Shown: one piece after another, positions 1-9,169 of the stretch
How the letters are laid out: each line of letters starts with the position of its first letter
Position numbering within the stretch: position 1 is the stretch's first letter
DNA from: JACCZH01 sp963729445
Lineage (GTDB): Bacteria; Chloroflexota; Chloroflexia; Thermomicrobiales; CFX8
Assembly (NCBI GenBank): GCA_963729445.1
Contig: CAVSNU010000002.1
Span: forward strand, 62,001-126,000
Length of the DNA: 64,000 nucleotides
Direction: 5' to 3'
Notes under the pieces: model-generated
Told to the model about the DNA's origin: nothing
Seen by the model: the letters and a program-made list of their open reading frames with translations, nothing else
The model's database searches: none
Position numbers and translations under genes: made by a program

Positions 1-785
1 GCCCGTTGGATGGGCGGCTCAAGTCCAACGATCCACACGTAAAAGGACAGGAGGCCGAGCTGCACCAACAACCAGCCCCACGAGCGGGCACCGAGCGCTC
101 GAAACACTGCGCCAGTACTCACCACTACAACCGATACATTCCAGCCGCTTACGGCAGTGATATGTGAAAGCCCCGACATCCGCAGATCTGCCCGCTCAAC
201 GCTTGAGAGCCCCGCATCATCACCGATCAAGAGCCCAAGCACCAGACTCCCCGGAGATCCCGAGACGCTCTTGACGGTTTGATCCGTAAAATGGCCGCGG
301 ACCGCGCGCCGGGCGAGCTCCAAGCGCGTCGCTTGTTGAGACACTGCAACCGAATTGGCTGAGATGGCCGGGCTGGGCATGTTTGGGATCAGCTCACCGC
401 TCAGGGTCACCTCATCGCCGCGCCCGAGATCTACCCCTGCAGGAAAGAAGACGAACACATCATGCTGCGCGTTCTGGCCGTCTCGCCATGAGACGGTTGC
501 CGTCGTTCCCTTGGCTGAGGTGCTCGGGTCGGAGACCACCACGCCGCTGAGTGGACCTTCCATCGAGGGATACACTACCGGGGCCGGGTCGACGCTTCGT
601 AACCCGGCCCCGGCCAAGCCGATCAAGCAGCCGGCGGCCAGACAGGCGAACACAGGCCGAATCGATCTGGGCATAGCAAGTGCCAGGACGATAATCCCCG
701 CGACGATCAGGAACAGCGGAAGGGTCATGCTCGAGGCTGCGGCACGGACGCCAACGAGGAGTCCTAATCCGAGACCAATGCCCAC
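1..785 (-). CDS. comEC: ComEC/Rec2 DNA-uptake channel, N-terminal part (cut by window edge)
   Basis: The minus strand reads open from a GTG at 785 to the left edge, about 261 codons. The visible part has two or three hydrophobic segments near the N-terminus, a soluble OB-like stretch, and then LRMSGLSHITAVSGWNV, the typical entry to the ComEC competence domain (GLxHxxAxSG). ComEC forms the inner-membrane channel through which single-stranded DNA enters the cytoplasm during transformation. It follows comEA directly: the comEA stop at 787-789 is one base upstream of this GTG, so the two are probably co-transcribed and coupled. An in-frame TGA upstream limits the start to this GTG or a later codon. 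The competence core and any metallo-beta-lactamase domain lie outside the window. Confidence 0.85.
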   Translation of the reverse strand, partial: MGIGLGLGLLVGVRAAASSMTLPLFLIVAGIIVLALAMPRSIRPVFACLAAGCLIGLAGAGLRSVDPAPVVYPSMEGPLSGVVVSDPSTSAKGTTATVSWRDGQNAQHDVFVFFPAGVDLGRGDEVTLSGELIPNMPSPAISANSVAVSQQATRLELARRAVRGHFTDQTVKSVSGSPGSLVLGLLIGDDAGLSSVERADLRMSGLSHITAVSGWNVSVVVVSTGAVFRALGARSWGWLLVQLGLLSFYVWIVGLEPPIQR

Positions 786-786
786 C

Positions 787-1434
787 TTAGGGCCCGAGGG
801 TGATCAACGGTCTCAGCTCCTCAACCATGCGCGCTGAGATTCCGGAGACCTGCTCCAACTCTTCAAGGGTCTGAAATGGCCCATGCGTGAGCCGGTACTC
901 CACGATTCGACTGGCAAGGACCGGCCCGATACCAGGCAGCCAATCCATTTCGGCCGCAGTAGCAATGTTGATGTTAATGAGAGCACTTGTTTCCGTGGAT
1001 GGAACCTCGGGAACCGGCGTCGTCGGGGTGCTCTCTTGCGTCAGAGCGGGAGTGGTTGCGACAACAGGCGGTTGAATGGCTGGCTGCGGAGTCGGGCGGC
1101 GCGCGGGCACGATGATCTGATCGGCATCTTCCAGGACGGCCGCCATCCCGATGGCCGACGTGTCCGCCGTCGACAACAGACCACCGGCGGACGTTACGGC
1201 ATCCGCCACCCTGCTGCCGCGCGGCAACGCGTACAACCCGGGGTTGTTGACCTCACCCCCTACATACACCTGTACTGTCATCGGGTCACTGACGGGTTGC
1301 ACCTGAAGGACGATGGTGTCGCGTTGCCCGCGCACGAGCAGGAAAAAGAGCAGCAGGACAGCGCCCACAAGCCCACCGGTTGCGATCATCATGAAGTATC
1401 GGCTCCGGCCAATTCGCGCCAACGCTTGGAGCAC
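787..1434 (-). CDS. comEA: ComEA-family DNA-binding competence protein
   Basis: The 215-residue product has one N-terminal membrane anchor (about residues 15-35), a SLBB-type domain (around VYVGGEVNNPGLY), a Pro/Thr-rich linker and a C-terminal helix-hairpin-helix pair (ININIATAAEMDWLPGIGP, then SGISARMVEELRPL). This is the standard ComEA layout: a membrane-anchored receptor that binds double-stranded DNA outside the cell and passes it to ComEC. The start is GTG at 1434, preceded by a G-rich stretch. comEC follows immediately. The gene is divergent from mfd, with their promoters sharing roughly 1435-1570. Confidence 0.9.
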   Translation of the reverse strand: MLQALARIGRSRYFMMIATGGLVGAVLLLFFLLVRGQRDTIVLQVQPVSDPMTVQVYVGGEVNNPGLYALPRGSRVADAVTSAGGLLSTADTSAIGMAAVLEDADQIIVPARRPTPQPAIQPPVVATTPALTQESTPTTPVPEVPSTETSALININIATAAEMDWLPGIGPVLASRIVEYRLTHGPFQTLEELEQVSGISARMVEELRPLITLGP

Positions 1435-1492
1435 CCGCCCACTCCCGATCTTCCATTACTCCAGATTTCTCGGGAGTATAACCGGAATTCGA

Positions 1493-1498
1493 TATAAT
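1493..1498 (+). promoter_or_regulatory. Putative -10 box of mfd
   Basis: A perfect TATAAT hexamer lies about 75 bases upstream of the preferred mfd start. No good -35 is visible 16-18 bases upstream (best is TCGGGA-like), so this is a tentative promoter. It matters because the most upstream possible TTG start (1498) overlaps it, which argues that translation begins further downstream. Confidence 0.4.
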
Positions 1499-1572
1499 TG
1501 AAGACTGCACAGAGGTGTCCGGCACGCCAGACGCCCATTTTGTTTGCACCGATCATACGAGCGAGGCCGACG

Positions 1573-4500
1573 TTGTCCCTGTCTCACATCCTGCCACGCC
1601 TGGATAACCTACCCCTGCCAGACACTGGCAGGGGTGTTCAGCGACGGCGCTGGTCAACTCCACAACTCATGGCACCGGCACGGCCGGCAGCGATTGCAGC
1701 ATTCGCCAGTGCACAGCATCGGCCCCTACTTGTGGTCGCACCAAGGCAAGAGGTAGCAGATCGTATTGCCGTTGGCTTGAATGCGTTTCTCGCCAGCGGC
1801 CAGAACATTATGATGTGGACCGCGCCCGACCCTCTGCCATACGAGCAAATGCCTCACGATGCGGTGCTCTCAGCGCGCAGAATTGAGATCCTGGGTTCAC
1901 TACGCAGCGCTCCGCCGCAGCCTCCGATCATTGTTACGACAACCCGGGCGATCGCCGCCTTTGTGAGATCTCCAGAATCGTTTGACCGCGATTCGTTGAG
2001 AATTTCCGTCGGTCAGAGACTCGACATGCAGCATCTCGTGCAGTACCTGGTCTCGGCCGGTTACGAGATGGAGCCGCTTACCACCCAACCGGGTACGTTT
2101 AGCCGACGCGGCGGCATCATCGATGTCTTCTCACCCGGCGACGCTGAAGGATTGCGCATCGAGTTCTTCGGTGACGAGGTCGACAGCATCAGACGGTTCG
2201 ACCAGATTACCCAGCGCTCCACAGAGCGACAGACCGAGGCGCTGCTCCTGCCCTCTCTGGAGTTCGATCTTTCCGATATCCAGGCCGGGCTCAAACGTCT
2301 AGCGGGCCTTGGGGTCGACCACCTGCGCCAGGAGGTGCGCGACGAGTGGGTAGAGATGTTGCAGCACATGGGCGAAGGGGCTACGCCGGATGCGGTGGAT
2401 CTGATCGCGTCCGCATTCCCGGGGAACGCTTCGACGTTGCTCGACTATCTGCCTCAGGAAACGATGGTTGTGCACCTAGAGCCGGAATCACTGCGGCTTG
2501 AAGCGGAACAGATGCTTCTCAGAGCAGATGAAGTGCGTCGCACGCTTGAGCAGGCCGGCGAAATCCCGACCGGGTTCGATCAACCATTTGCTGACTGGAC
2601 GCAGCTCATCCAGGATTGCCACGATTTCGAATGCTGGGAGATGGGCTCAGGCGCAGAGGAGGCTGATGCCGCACTTGAACTACCCGTTGGGGCGTCCTTC
2701 GCCGAGCCACCCATGTTTGCCAACCAGATCACGGACATGGTCGAGACTGTTACCGACCTCCTTGCCGATGGTTGGAGCATCGTCTTTGCATCCGAGCAGA
2801 GCGAGCGGCTCAGTGACATGCTGATCGACGCGGACATCTACCCGCGAGCCACCAAGCGTGGCTCGGGCGAATTCGCCACTCCCCCGTCCCCAGGAACTGT
2901 CGATGTCGTTCATGCGCAATTAGAGGCCGGGTTCTCGGTCCCCGAGTCGCGGGTCATGATACTGACCGACCGCGAAGTATTCGGGATTCGCAAGGCTGTG
3001 CGTCCTCCGGTTCGCCCACGCCCGCGCAGACCATCGCACATCAGCCGCTTGAGACCGGGCAGCTATGTCGTCCATGTGGAACACGGCGTGGGAACCTATA
3101 GAGGGCTCGTCACGATGGCGACCACCGGGGTTGACCGCGAGTATCTTCAGGTTGACTACGCAGCCGGAGACCGGCTCTACATCCCGGTTGACCAGTCCGA
3201 CCGTTTGACTTCATACGAGAGCCCCACCGGAACGCCCAAGATTACGAAGCTCTCATCGCCCGAGTGGTCGCGAAGCAAATCCCGCGTTCGCAAAGCGGTG
3301 CGTGAGATGGCCTTTGAGCTGCTACAGATCTACGCGGCTCGTGAAACCGCTCAGGGTCACGCATTCCCGATCGATAGCATGTGGGACAACGAGCTAAGCG
3401 AGTCATTCCCTTACCAGGAAACGATCGACCAGGAAAAGGCGATCAGCGACGTCAAAGGCGACATGGAATCACCCCAGCCAATGGATCGTCTGATCTGTGG
3501 CGATGTGGGCTACGGAAAGACGGAGGTTGCACTCAGGGCCGCGTTCAAGGCGGTCAATGACGGGTGGCAGGTCGCGATTCTTGTGCCCACAACCGTACTC
3601 GCGCTGCAGCACCTCTCCACGTTCAAAGAGCGCTTGGGCGCGTTTCCTGTGAATATCGAGATGCTCTCGCGTCTGCGCAGCAAGGCGCAACAGCGTCGGA
3701 TTCTTGAGAGCGTCGAAAGCGGTGAGGTCGACATCATTATCGGCACGCACCGGTTGCTTCAGTCAGATGTGAGGTTCAAGCGTCTCGGCCTGCTGGTGGT
3801 CGACGAAGAGCAGCGCTTCGGCGTGACCCACAAAGAGCACGTCAAGCGCATGCGCGCCGAGATTGATGTGCTGACGATGACTGCGACGCCAATTCCGCGC
3901 ACCTTACACCTCGCGCTGACCGGAATTCGAGACCTTTCGCTCATCACCACACCGCCTCAGGAACGCGTTCCGGTCCGGACCTTCGTCACCGCCAGAGATG
4001 ACAATGTCGTTCGCGAAGCGATCCTGCGAGAGCTGACACGCGGAGGGCAGGTCTATGTCGTTCACAATCGCGTGCAGAGCATCTTTCAGGTTGCGGAATG
4101 GCTCAGGAAGCTGGTGCCGGAGGCATCCTTCGGAGTTGGCCACGGACAGATGGACGAAAAAGAGCTCGAGCAGGTCGTGCTCTCGTTCATGCAGCACGAG
4201 TTCGACGTGCTGATCTGCACGACGATCATTGAATCCGGCGTGGACATCCCGAACGCCAACACCATCATCATCGACAACGCGCATCAGCTTGGGCTCACCC
4301 AGCTCTACCAGCTGCGCGGTCGGGTCGGCCGCGGCGCAAATCGCGCCTACTCCTACCTGTTGTATCCACCACACGTGCCGCTGTCGATCGAAGCCACCGA
4401 GCGGCTGGAGGCGATTCAGGAAGCAACCGAACTTGGAGCCGGGTTCCAGATTGCGATGCGCGACATGGAGATACGGGGCGTGGGCAACGTCCTTGGTGCG

Positions 4501-5049
4501 GAGCAATCCGGGCATATCGCAGCGGTTGGCCTGGATCTCTACACCAAGATGCTCGCGCGCGCCGTCGACGAGATTCGAGCCGGGCACCCAATTCTGGAGC
4601 CAGAGGATGTCACCATCGATATCGCGACCGATGCGCGGATTCCCGAAGAGTACATTGGAGATGAGAGCGTCCGGCTGACCATGTACCAGCGCATCGCCGA
4701 GGCGAGTAACAGCCGAACGCTACGTGGAATCATCGAGGAGCTTGAAGACCGCTTCGGCCCAGTGCCGGAGAGCGTGACGCGCCTGGTGGATCTGATCGGC
4801 CTGCGTCACCGCGCCAGCGCTGCCGGAATCACGGCCATCGTCGAACGAGACGGCGACATTATCGTCCGCCCGGTACTCGGCAGCGCGCTGAACCAGGCGC
4901 GTCTACGCCATCAGCTCGGACAGGGCGTGCGGGTGACGCCGAACCAGGTACGGCTGAACGTCGCAGCATTGAACGTTGACCGCTGGGCCGCGGTAACGGC
5001 CATTTTGCAGGCCGTTGGAGCGGTGAGAGACGAGATGCTGGTGGGCTAG
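1573..5049 (+). CDS. mfd: Transcription-repair coupling factor Mfd
   Basis: Mfd removes RNA polymerase stalled at DNA lesions and recruits UvrA for nucleotide excision repair. From the TTG at 1573 the product is about 1158 residues, the family's usual size. In order: a UvrB-like N-terminal module (EQMPHDAVLSARRIEIL region), an RNA polymerase-interaction (CarD-like) domain around PGSYVVHVEHGVGTYRG, an SF2 translocase with Walker A GDVGYGKT at about 643-650 and DEEQ at 744-747, TATPIPRT, the RGRVGRG motif VI, and a C-terminal TRCF domain. Start choice: TTG at 1498 is possible but sits on the TATAAT box; TTG 1573 has GAGG upstream and begins where homologues do. The 3' end overlaps the convergent DUF2007 gene by four bases. 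Confidence 0.95.
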   Translation: MSLSHILPRLDNLPLPDTGRGVQRRRWSTPQLMAPARPAAIAAFASAQHRPLLVVAPRQEVADRIAVGLNAFLASGQNIMMWTAPDPLPYEQMPHDAVLSARRIEILGSLRSAPPQPPIIVTTTRAIAAFVRSPESFDRDSLRISVGQRLDMQHLVQYLVSAGYEMEPLTTQPGTFSRRGGIIDVFSPGDAEGLRIEFFGDEVDSIRRFDQITQRSTERQTEALLLPSLEFDLSDIQAGLKRLAGLGVDHLRQEVRDEWVEMLQHMGEGATPDAVDLIASAFPGNASTLLDYLPQETMVVHLEPESLRLEAEQMLLRADEVRRTLEQAGEIPTGFDQPFADWTQLIQDCHDFECWEMGSGAEEADAALELPVGASFAEPPMFANQITDMVETVTDLLADGWSIVFASEQSERLSDMLIDADIYPRATKRGSGEFATPPSPGTVDVVHAQLEAGFSVPESRVMILTDREVFGIRKAVRPPVRPRPRRPSHISRLRPGSYVVHVEHGVGTYRGLVTMATTGVDREYLQVDYAAGDRLYIPVDQSDRLTSYESPTGTPKITKLSSPEWSRSKSRVRKAVREMAFELLQIYAARETAQGHAFPIDSMWDNELSESFPYQETIDQEKAISDVKGDMESPQPMDRLICGDVGYGKTEVALRAAFKAVNDGWQVAILVPTTVLALQHLSTFKERLGAFPVNIEMLSRLRSKAQQRRILESVESGEVDIIIGTHRLLQSDVRFKRLGLLVVDEEQRFGVTHKEHVKRMRAEIDVLTMTATPIPRTLHLALTGIRDLSLITTPPQERVPVRTFVTARDDNVVREAILRELTRGGQVYVVHNRVQSIFQVAEWLRKLVPEASFGVGHGQMDEKELEQVVLSFMQHEFDVLICTTIIESGVDIPNANTIIIDNAHQLGLTQLYQLRGRVGRGANRAYSYLLYPPHVPLSIEATERLEAIQEATELGAGFQIAMRDMEIRGVGNVLGAEQSGHIAAVGLDLYTKMLARAVDEIRAGHPILEPEDVTIDIATDARIPEEYIGDESVRLTMYQRIAEASNSRTLRGIIEELEDRFGPVPESVTRLVDLIGLRHRASAAGITAIVERDGDIIVRPVLGSALNQARLRHQLGQGVRVTPNQVRLNVAALNVDRWAAVTAILQAVGAVRDEMLVG

Positions 5050-5300
5050 CCGTCTACAAATTCGGCCTCATCCGCGGCAGCAATGTCGTTGAGGATTTCC
5101 AGCGCAAGCTCCGCCTGGTCCTCACGGACCAGGATGTAGTGTTCATTGAGCGCGTTTGAGAAGTAGCCCATGCCGATGCCGCCCGGACGCATGACCGAGG
5201 TAATGCCCTCTTCGCTGAGGATGTCTTGCCACCACAGCGCGATCGCTTCGTTAGGCGCTACTCCTACCTGAACGATATTGGGGCCGTCACTCTCGCTCAC
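5046..5300 (-). CDS. DUF2007-type putative signal-transducing protein
   Basis: This 84-residue protein has no membrane segment. The order of motifs (NEAIALWWQDILSEEGI, a glycine-rich turn, HYILVREDQAELALEIL) matches the small ferredoxin-fold DUF2007 family, called putative signal-transducing proteins. The molecular role is unknown. It starts one base after the mutS2 stop on the same strand, so it is very likely the last gene of a cvpA-mutS2-DUF2007 operon, and its end overlaps the end of mfd by four bases. Confidence 0.75.
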   Translation of the reverse strand: MSESDGPNIVQVGVAPNEAIALWWQDILSEEGITSVMRPGGIGMGYFSNALNEHYILVREDQAELALEILNDIAAADEAEFVDG

Positions 5301-5301
5301 A

Positions 5302-7650
5302 CTACGCCTCCCTTAAATAGGCGATCGTGACTCCATCGCCGCCTTCGTTATGGGGTGGAGTCTCGAACTTCTCAACAAGGGGATGACCGCGCAGAACCTG
5401 CCGCACGACCTCACGCAACGCCCCAGTTCCCTTGCCATGAATAATCCGGACCCAGGGGATGTGGCCAAGGTACGCGTCGTTGAGATACTCGTCAAGCTCT
5501 TCGTCAATCCCCGCGGCACGCTGGCCGCGCAGGTTGAGCTCCATGTCGACGCGGCGCCGGGGCGGCGGCGCAGTGACCTGGGGCGCCCGACGTTTAGCCT
5601 GCTCCGGCGACGCCTTCATCTTGCGTAGATCATCGAGCGGTTGGCGGACTTTGAACGGACCCATCTGAACGTCCGCTTCCAGCCCGTCCGCCGAGAAGCC
5701 GACCACTTCCCCCTCGCCGCCGAGCGCGATAAGGCTCACGGTGTCACCCACCTTGACCGGCTGACGAGTGGTGACCGTCTGCGCGCGACGCTTCGCGGTG
5801 CGGCGCACCTGCTGGGTGGCTTGCTCAAGCTCCTGCCGGGACGACTCGACCTGCTTCTTGGCCTGGGCTACCGGGGCCTCGTCAGGCAGACGCTTCAAAC
5901 GGCGTATCGTGGCGCGTGCGTCGGCAAGATCCTCCTCTATCTCGATCAGCGCTTCGCGTTGGGCGGTGGACCGCTGGCGCCGAGCTTCTTCCAAAGCTTC
6001 CTCGGCTTCGGCGCGTGCTCGCACCGCCTCGGCGCGGGCTGCCTCGGCAGCGTTGCGCCGGTCGACAATCTCACCCAGGAGCGCGTCGACATGTTCTGTT
6101 GCCGGATCGACATACTCGCGCGCCCGTTGCAGCACGCGCTCCGACAAGCCCAACCGCTGCGCGATCGCGAGCGCGTTTGACCTCCCTGGAACACCAACTA
6201 CCAGCCGGTAGGTAGGTGACAGCGTCGCCAGGTCAAACTCGACGCTGGCGTTCTCAACCTCGGGCGTCATATACGCGAACGACTTGAGCTCTGAATAATG
6301 CGTGGTGGTAATGGAGAGACAGCCAATCTCGAGAAGCTCGGTAATCAGCGCCCGTGCCAGCGCCGCACCCTCTTCCGGATCCGTGCCGGCTCCCAGCTCG
6401 TCAAACAGCACGAGACTCCTCGGGGTCACGGACTTCAGCGTGGCAACAACACGCACCATGTGCGACGAGAACGTAGACAGGCTCTGTTCAATACTCTGCT
6501 CGTCGCCGATATCCGCAAACACACCATCGAAGACGCTCAGCTCGCTGCCCGGGTCTGCGGGAATGTAGAGGCCGGACTGCGCCATCAATACACAGAGCCC
6601 AACCGTCTTGAGCGCGACGGTCTTACCGCCCGTGTTGGGCCCGGTAATAACCAGCACCCGGTAGTCCGTCCCCAGCTCGACGTCGATCGGGACGACAGTT
6701 GCCCGATCCAGGAGGGGGTGTCGCGCGCGCTGCATCACAATGCGCTGGCGGTCGCCATCCACCAAAAGGGGAAGGCTCAGCCCTTCACTGACCGCGAGCC
6801 GTGCCTTGGCCAGGGCGAGGTCGATCGCGGCCATGGCGTCAAGTGTCTGACGCAGCGCATCCGCTTCGCGGGCAACTGCCTCAGTCAGTATGGTCAGAAT
6901 GCGCTCAATCTCGTGCCGTTCAGCCGCCTGAAGCTCACGCCAGCGGTTATTGAGCTCCACGATCTCCAGCGGCTCAACAAACAACGTCTGGCCACTGGCC
7001 GACGTGTCATGCACCACACCCTTGAGCTGGGATCGCCGGTCGGCTCGCACCGGGACAACATAGCGCCCCTCACGCGAGGTAACGATCTGCTCCTGGAGGG
7101 CGCTCGAGTAATCACTATTGGTCAAATAGCGACGGATGCGCTCAACCACCCGCGCGTGCGCGGTTCGCAGCTGTTGCCGGATGCGCCGGAGCTCATCGCT
7201 CGCGCTGTCCAGGATCTCGCCAGTATCTCCGATGGCGCGCTTGAGATCCTCTTCAAGACTCGGTAGATCGGCAACGTGGGAGACGAACTCGGAGAATGCA
7301 GGGTAGTCCTGGGCGCCGGTTTCGATCTTGCGGAAGTTGCGCCTGAGCGCTCGTGCAGCCGAGACGGTATCCAGAACCTGGAGCAGGTCGTGAGGAGAGA
7401 GGATCGAGCCGATCGCCGCCCGGTCGACAGGCTGCCGGATGTCACGCGCGCCACCGACGCCGAACGATGGTCGCGTCTCGACCAGCTCATACGCCTGGCG
7501 AGATACGTCCAGCAAATAGCGCACTGTATCGGGGTCGGAGCTGGGCCCGAGTTCGCGGGCACGCTCAATCGCCAGAGAGAACGTGCAGTGTCGCTCCAGC
7601 ATCTCCAGTACGCGGTTGAATTCGAGAGTTTCCAGAAGTGTAGATGACAA
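5302..7650 (-). CDS. mutS2: Endonuclease MutS2
   Basis: MutS2 is a MutS-like ATPase without the mismatch-recognition domain; it acts in suppression of recombination and, in Bacillus, in rescue of collided ribosomes. The 782-residue product starts LLETLEFNRVLEML, has a long MutS core, Walker A GPNTGGKT at about 337-344, a DELGAGTDPEEG Walker B, a charged coiled coil (about 500-620), a KOW-like segment and a C-terminal Smr nuclease domain with LNLRGQR and HGKGTGALR. The start is a TTG at 7650 with no strong ribosome-binding site, but it lines up with family N-termini. It lies between cvpA and the DUF2007 gene. Confidence 0.93.
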   Translation of the reverse strand: MSSTLLETLEFNRVLEMLERHCTFSLAIERARELGPSSDPDTVRYLLDVSRQAYELVETRPSFGVGGARDIRQPVDRAAIGSILSPHDLLQVLDTVSAARALRRNFRKIETGAQDYPAFSEFVSHVADLPSLEEDLKRAIGDTGEILDSASDELRRIRQQLRTAHARVVERIRRYLTNSDYSSALQEQIVTSREGRYVVPVRADRRSQLKGVVHDTSASGQTLFVEPLEIVELNNRWRELQAAERHEIERILTILTEAVAREADALRQTLDAMAAIDLALAKARLAVSEGLSLPLLVDGDRQRIVMQRARHPLLDRATVVPIDVELGTDYRVLVITGPNTGGKTVALKTVGLCVLMAQSGLYIPADPGSELSVFDGVFADIGDEQSIEQSLSTFSSHMVRVVATLKSVTPRSLVLFDELGAGTDPEEGAALARALITELLEIGCLSITTTHYSELKSFAYMTPEVENASVEFDLATLSPTYRLVVGVPGRSNALAIAQRLGLSERVLQRAREYVDPATEHVDALLGEIVDRRNAAEAARAEAVRARAEAEEALEEARRQRSTAQREALIEIEEDLADARATIRRLKRLPDEAPVAQAKKQVESSRQELEQATQQVRRTAKRRAQTVTTRQPVKVGDTVSLIALGGEGEVVGFSADGLEADVQMGPFKVRQPLDDLRKMKASPEQAKRRAPQVTAPPPRRRVDMELNLRGQRAAGIDEELDEYLNDAYLGHIPWVRIIHGKGTGALREVVRQVLRGHPLVEKFETPPHNEGGDGVTIAYLREA

Positions 7651-7688
7651 CGTGGTTGACCGATACCTGATTCATTTTCAATTGGAAG

Positions 7689-8258
7689 CTAGATTCGAGG
7701 CGCAGCGGTCAGGATCGGCGGTAGTCCGCCAGGAAACCAGGGCGCAACTATCGTCGTGACATACGGCAACAGGTCGAGGAAGATGGGCGCGAGCTCCGAT
7801 CCACGGATTTGAGTCCGTACCGACGCCAGCACCGTGCCATCCGCCGCATCGATCGTCGTTTGTGCCAACGCCTGGATCAGGACGACCGTGACCGTAATCG
7901 AGAGGGTAACCGTCACCACGGCGACGACAATCCCCAGGGCCGCTCCGCCAATATTGTTGAGAATAACGAAACGATTAGACGCCGACATCGAGTCGACAGT
8001 ACGAATTATAACGTATCCGATGCCAACGGCTGCCAGCGTGAACAGCAACAGGAATGCAATCAGCGTCGCGGTATCCGGGTTGATTCCGCCTACAGCGCGC
8101 TCGAAAACGCCACCCAACGGTTCATAGAACGTCGCGGCCGTGACCGTCGCAAAGTAGATCGCGACAATGGCGCTGAGCGCCTTGCCGATCCCGACAAAAA
8201 ACCCGGTCGCGATAACACCGGCGAAGATGGCGAGGATCAGGATATCGAGAATATTCAT
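7689..8258 (-). CDS. CvpA-family membrane protein
   Basis: From ATG 8258 (GGGTAGA upstream) the product is 189 residues with four hydrophobic segments, beginning MNILDILILAIFAGVIATGF. The first helix followed by a Gly-rich turn is typical of CvpA, a family required for colicin V production in E. coli and often found next to mutS2 in Gram-positives. It may help envelope or purine-related homeostasis, but no biochemical activity is established. An upstream in-frame start at 8336 would add a 26-residue extension without family similarity. It heads the mutS2 operon and is divergent from lexA. Confidence 0.75.
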   Translation of the reverse strand: MNILDILILAIFAGVIATGFFVGIGKALSAIVAIYFATVTAATFYEPLGGVFERAVGGINPDTATLIAFLLLFTLAAVGIGYVIIRTVDSMSASNRFVILNNIGGAALGIVVAVVTVTLSITVTVVLIQALAQTTIDAADGTVLASVRTQIRGSELAPIFLDLLPYVTTIVAPWFPGGLPPILTAAPRI

Positions 8259-8278
8259 CAGTCTACCCGCCACCAAGC

Positions 8279-8292
8279 CAAGCACTTGTTCG
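8279..8292 (-). promoter_or_regulatory. Degenerate SOS-box-like site upstream of cvpA
   Basis: On the minus strand this reads CGAACAAGTGCTTG. It matches CGAAC-N4-GTTCG at all but two right-half positions and lies about 20 bases before the cvpA start. It is weaker than the lexA operator 100 bases away and could be chance. Confidence 0.3.
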
Positions 8293-8383
8293 CAAATCAT
8301 CACTACACAATTAGCGGTAGTGTAGGTGAGCCACAATCACCAGCGAATAGCCCAAAAGCACCAGCATCACGACTTGACGAAAT

Positions 8384-8413
8384 TTGACACGAACAGATGT
8401 TCGATACTATACT
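8384..8413 (+). promoter_or_regulatory. lexA promoter with embedded LexA operator
   Basis: The -35 TTGACA (8384-8389) and -10 TATACT (8408-8413) are 18 bases apart. The spacer contains CGAACAGATGTTCG (8390-8403), a perfect inverted repeat of the CGAAC-N4-GTTCG type used by LexA in Firmicutes and Actinobacteria. LexA bound here would block RNA polymerase directly, giving the usual autoregulation. The gene starts 63 bases downstream. Confidence 0.88.
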
Positions 8414-8476
8414 GCGGATATGTAACGCGTGGACGCGAAAACGTGACGGGGACGCCACGCTCAGGGAGGAAACCCG

Positions 8477-9118
8477 ATGAAGAGCCTAACGCGCCGGCAA
8501 CAGTCCATCCTCGATTTTATCGTCGATTTCAGCGACGATCATTCGTATCCTCCTACTATTAGAGAAATCCAGGAAGGCCTGGGTATCTCGTCAACCAGCG
8601 TCGTTGATTACAACCTCAAAGTGCTCGAACAGCGCGACCAGATTCGTCGCGACCGGAACATCTCCCGCGGCATCGAGCTCGTCGATCGCCCCGAGCAACG
8701 CCGCGGCGTGATCGCCATCCCGATCATCGGGCAGATCGCCGCCGGTCAACCCATTCCGGTTCCTGGAGATCTCATGGACGCGGAATACGCGGACTCTATT
8801 GAGCTCGGCGGGGACGTTCTGGGACCAAACTCACGTGACCTCTTTGCTCTGCGCGTCAAAGGACACTCGATGGTCGATGCGCTCATCAATGACGGTGACG
8901 TCGTCGTGCTGCGCGCCCAGCAGATCTGTGAGAATGGCGACACCGTTGCCGTCTGGTTGCGGGATGAATCGGAGACAACGCTGAAGCGTTTCTATCACGA
9001 GGGCGAACAGATCCGGCTCCAGCCGGCCAACGTCACGATGGAGCCGATCTACACCCGCGCTGACAACGTGGAGATCCAGGGCAAAGTGGTGACGGTCGTC
9101 CGCCCAGCGATGCAGTAA
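8477..9118 (+). CDS. lexA: SOS repressor LexA
   Basis: LexA represses DNA-damage genes and cleaves itself when RecA filaments form. The 213-residue product has an N-terminal winged helix (LTRRQQSILDFIVDF to about residue 65) and a C-terminal S24 peptidase domain. Cleavage is expected between Ala89 and Gly90 (QIAAGQPIP); the catalytic pair is Ser131 (GHSMVDALI) and Lys170 (TLKRFY). All key residues are present. The start ATG 8477 follows GGGAGGAAA. The promoter carries a perfect SOS box, so the gene should be self-regulated. A glycosyltransferase gene follows after 51 bases but need not be SOS-controlled. Confidence 0.97.
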   Translation: MKSLTRRQQSILDFIVDFSDDHSYPPTIREIQEGLGISSTSVVDYNLKVLEQRDQIRRDRNISRGIELVDRPEQRRGVIAIPIIGQIAAGQPIPVPGDLMDAEYADSIELGGDVLGPNSRDLFALRVKGHSMVDALINDGDVVVLRAQQICENGDTVAVWLRDESETTLKRFYHEGEQIRLQPANVTMEPIYTRADNVEIQGKVVTVVRPAMQ

Positions 9119-9169
9119 GGCTGCACGGCAGCGTTGAACGGACCGGCGCTCGTCCGGTACCATCAGCGC

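Noticed and set aside
883..1497. A 204-codon frame antisense to comEA
   Set aside because: The minus-strand frame encodes clear SLBB and helix-hairpin-helix domains; the antisense peptide is Arg-rich with no motif.
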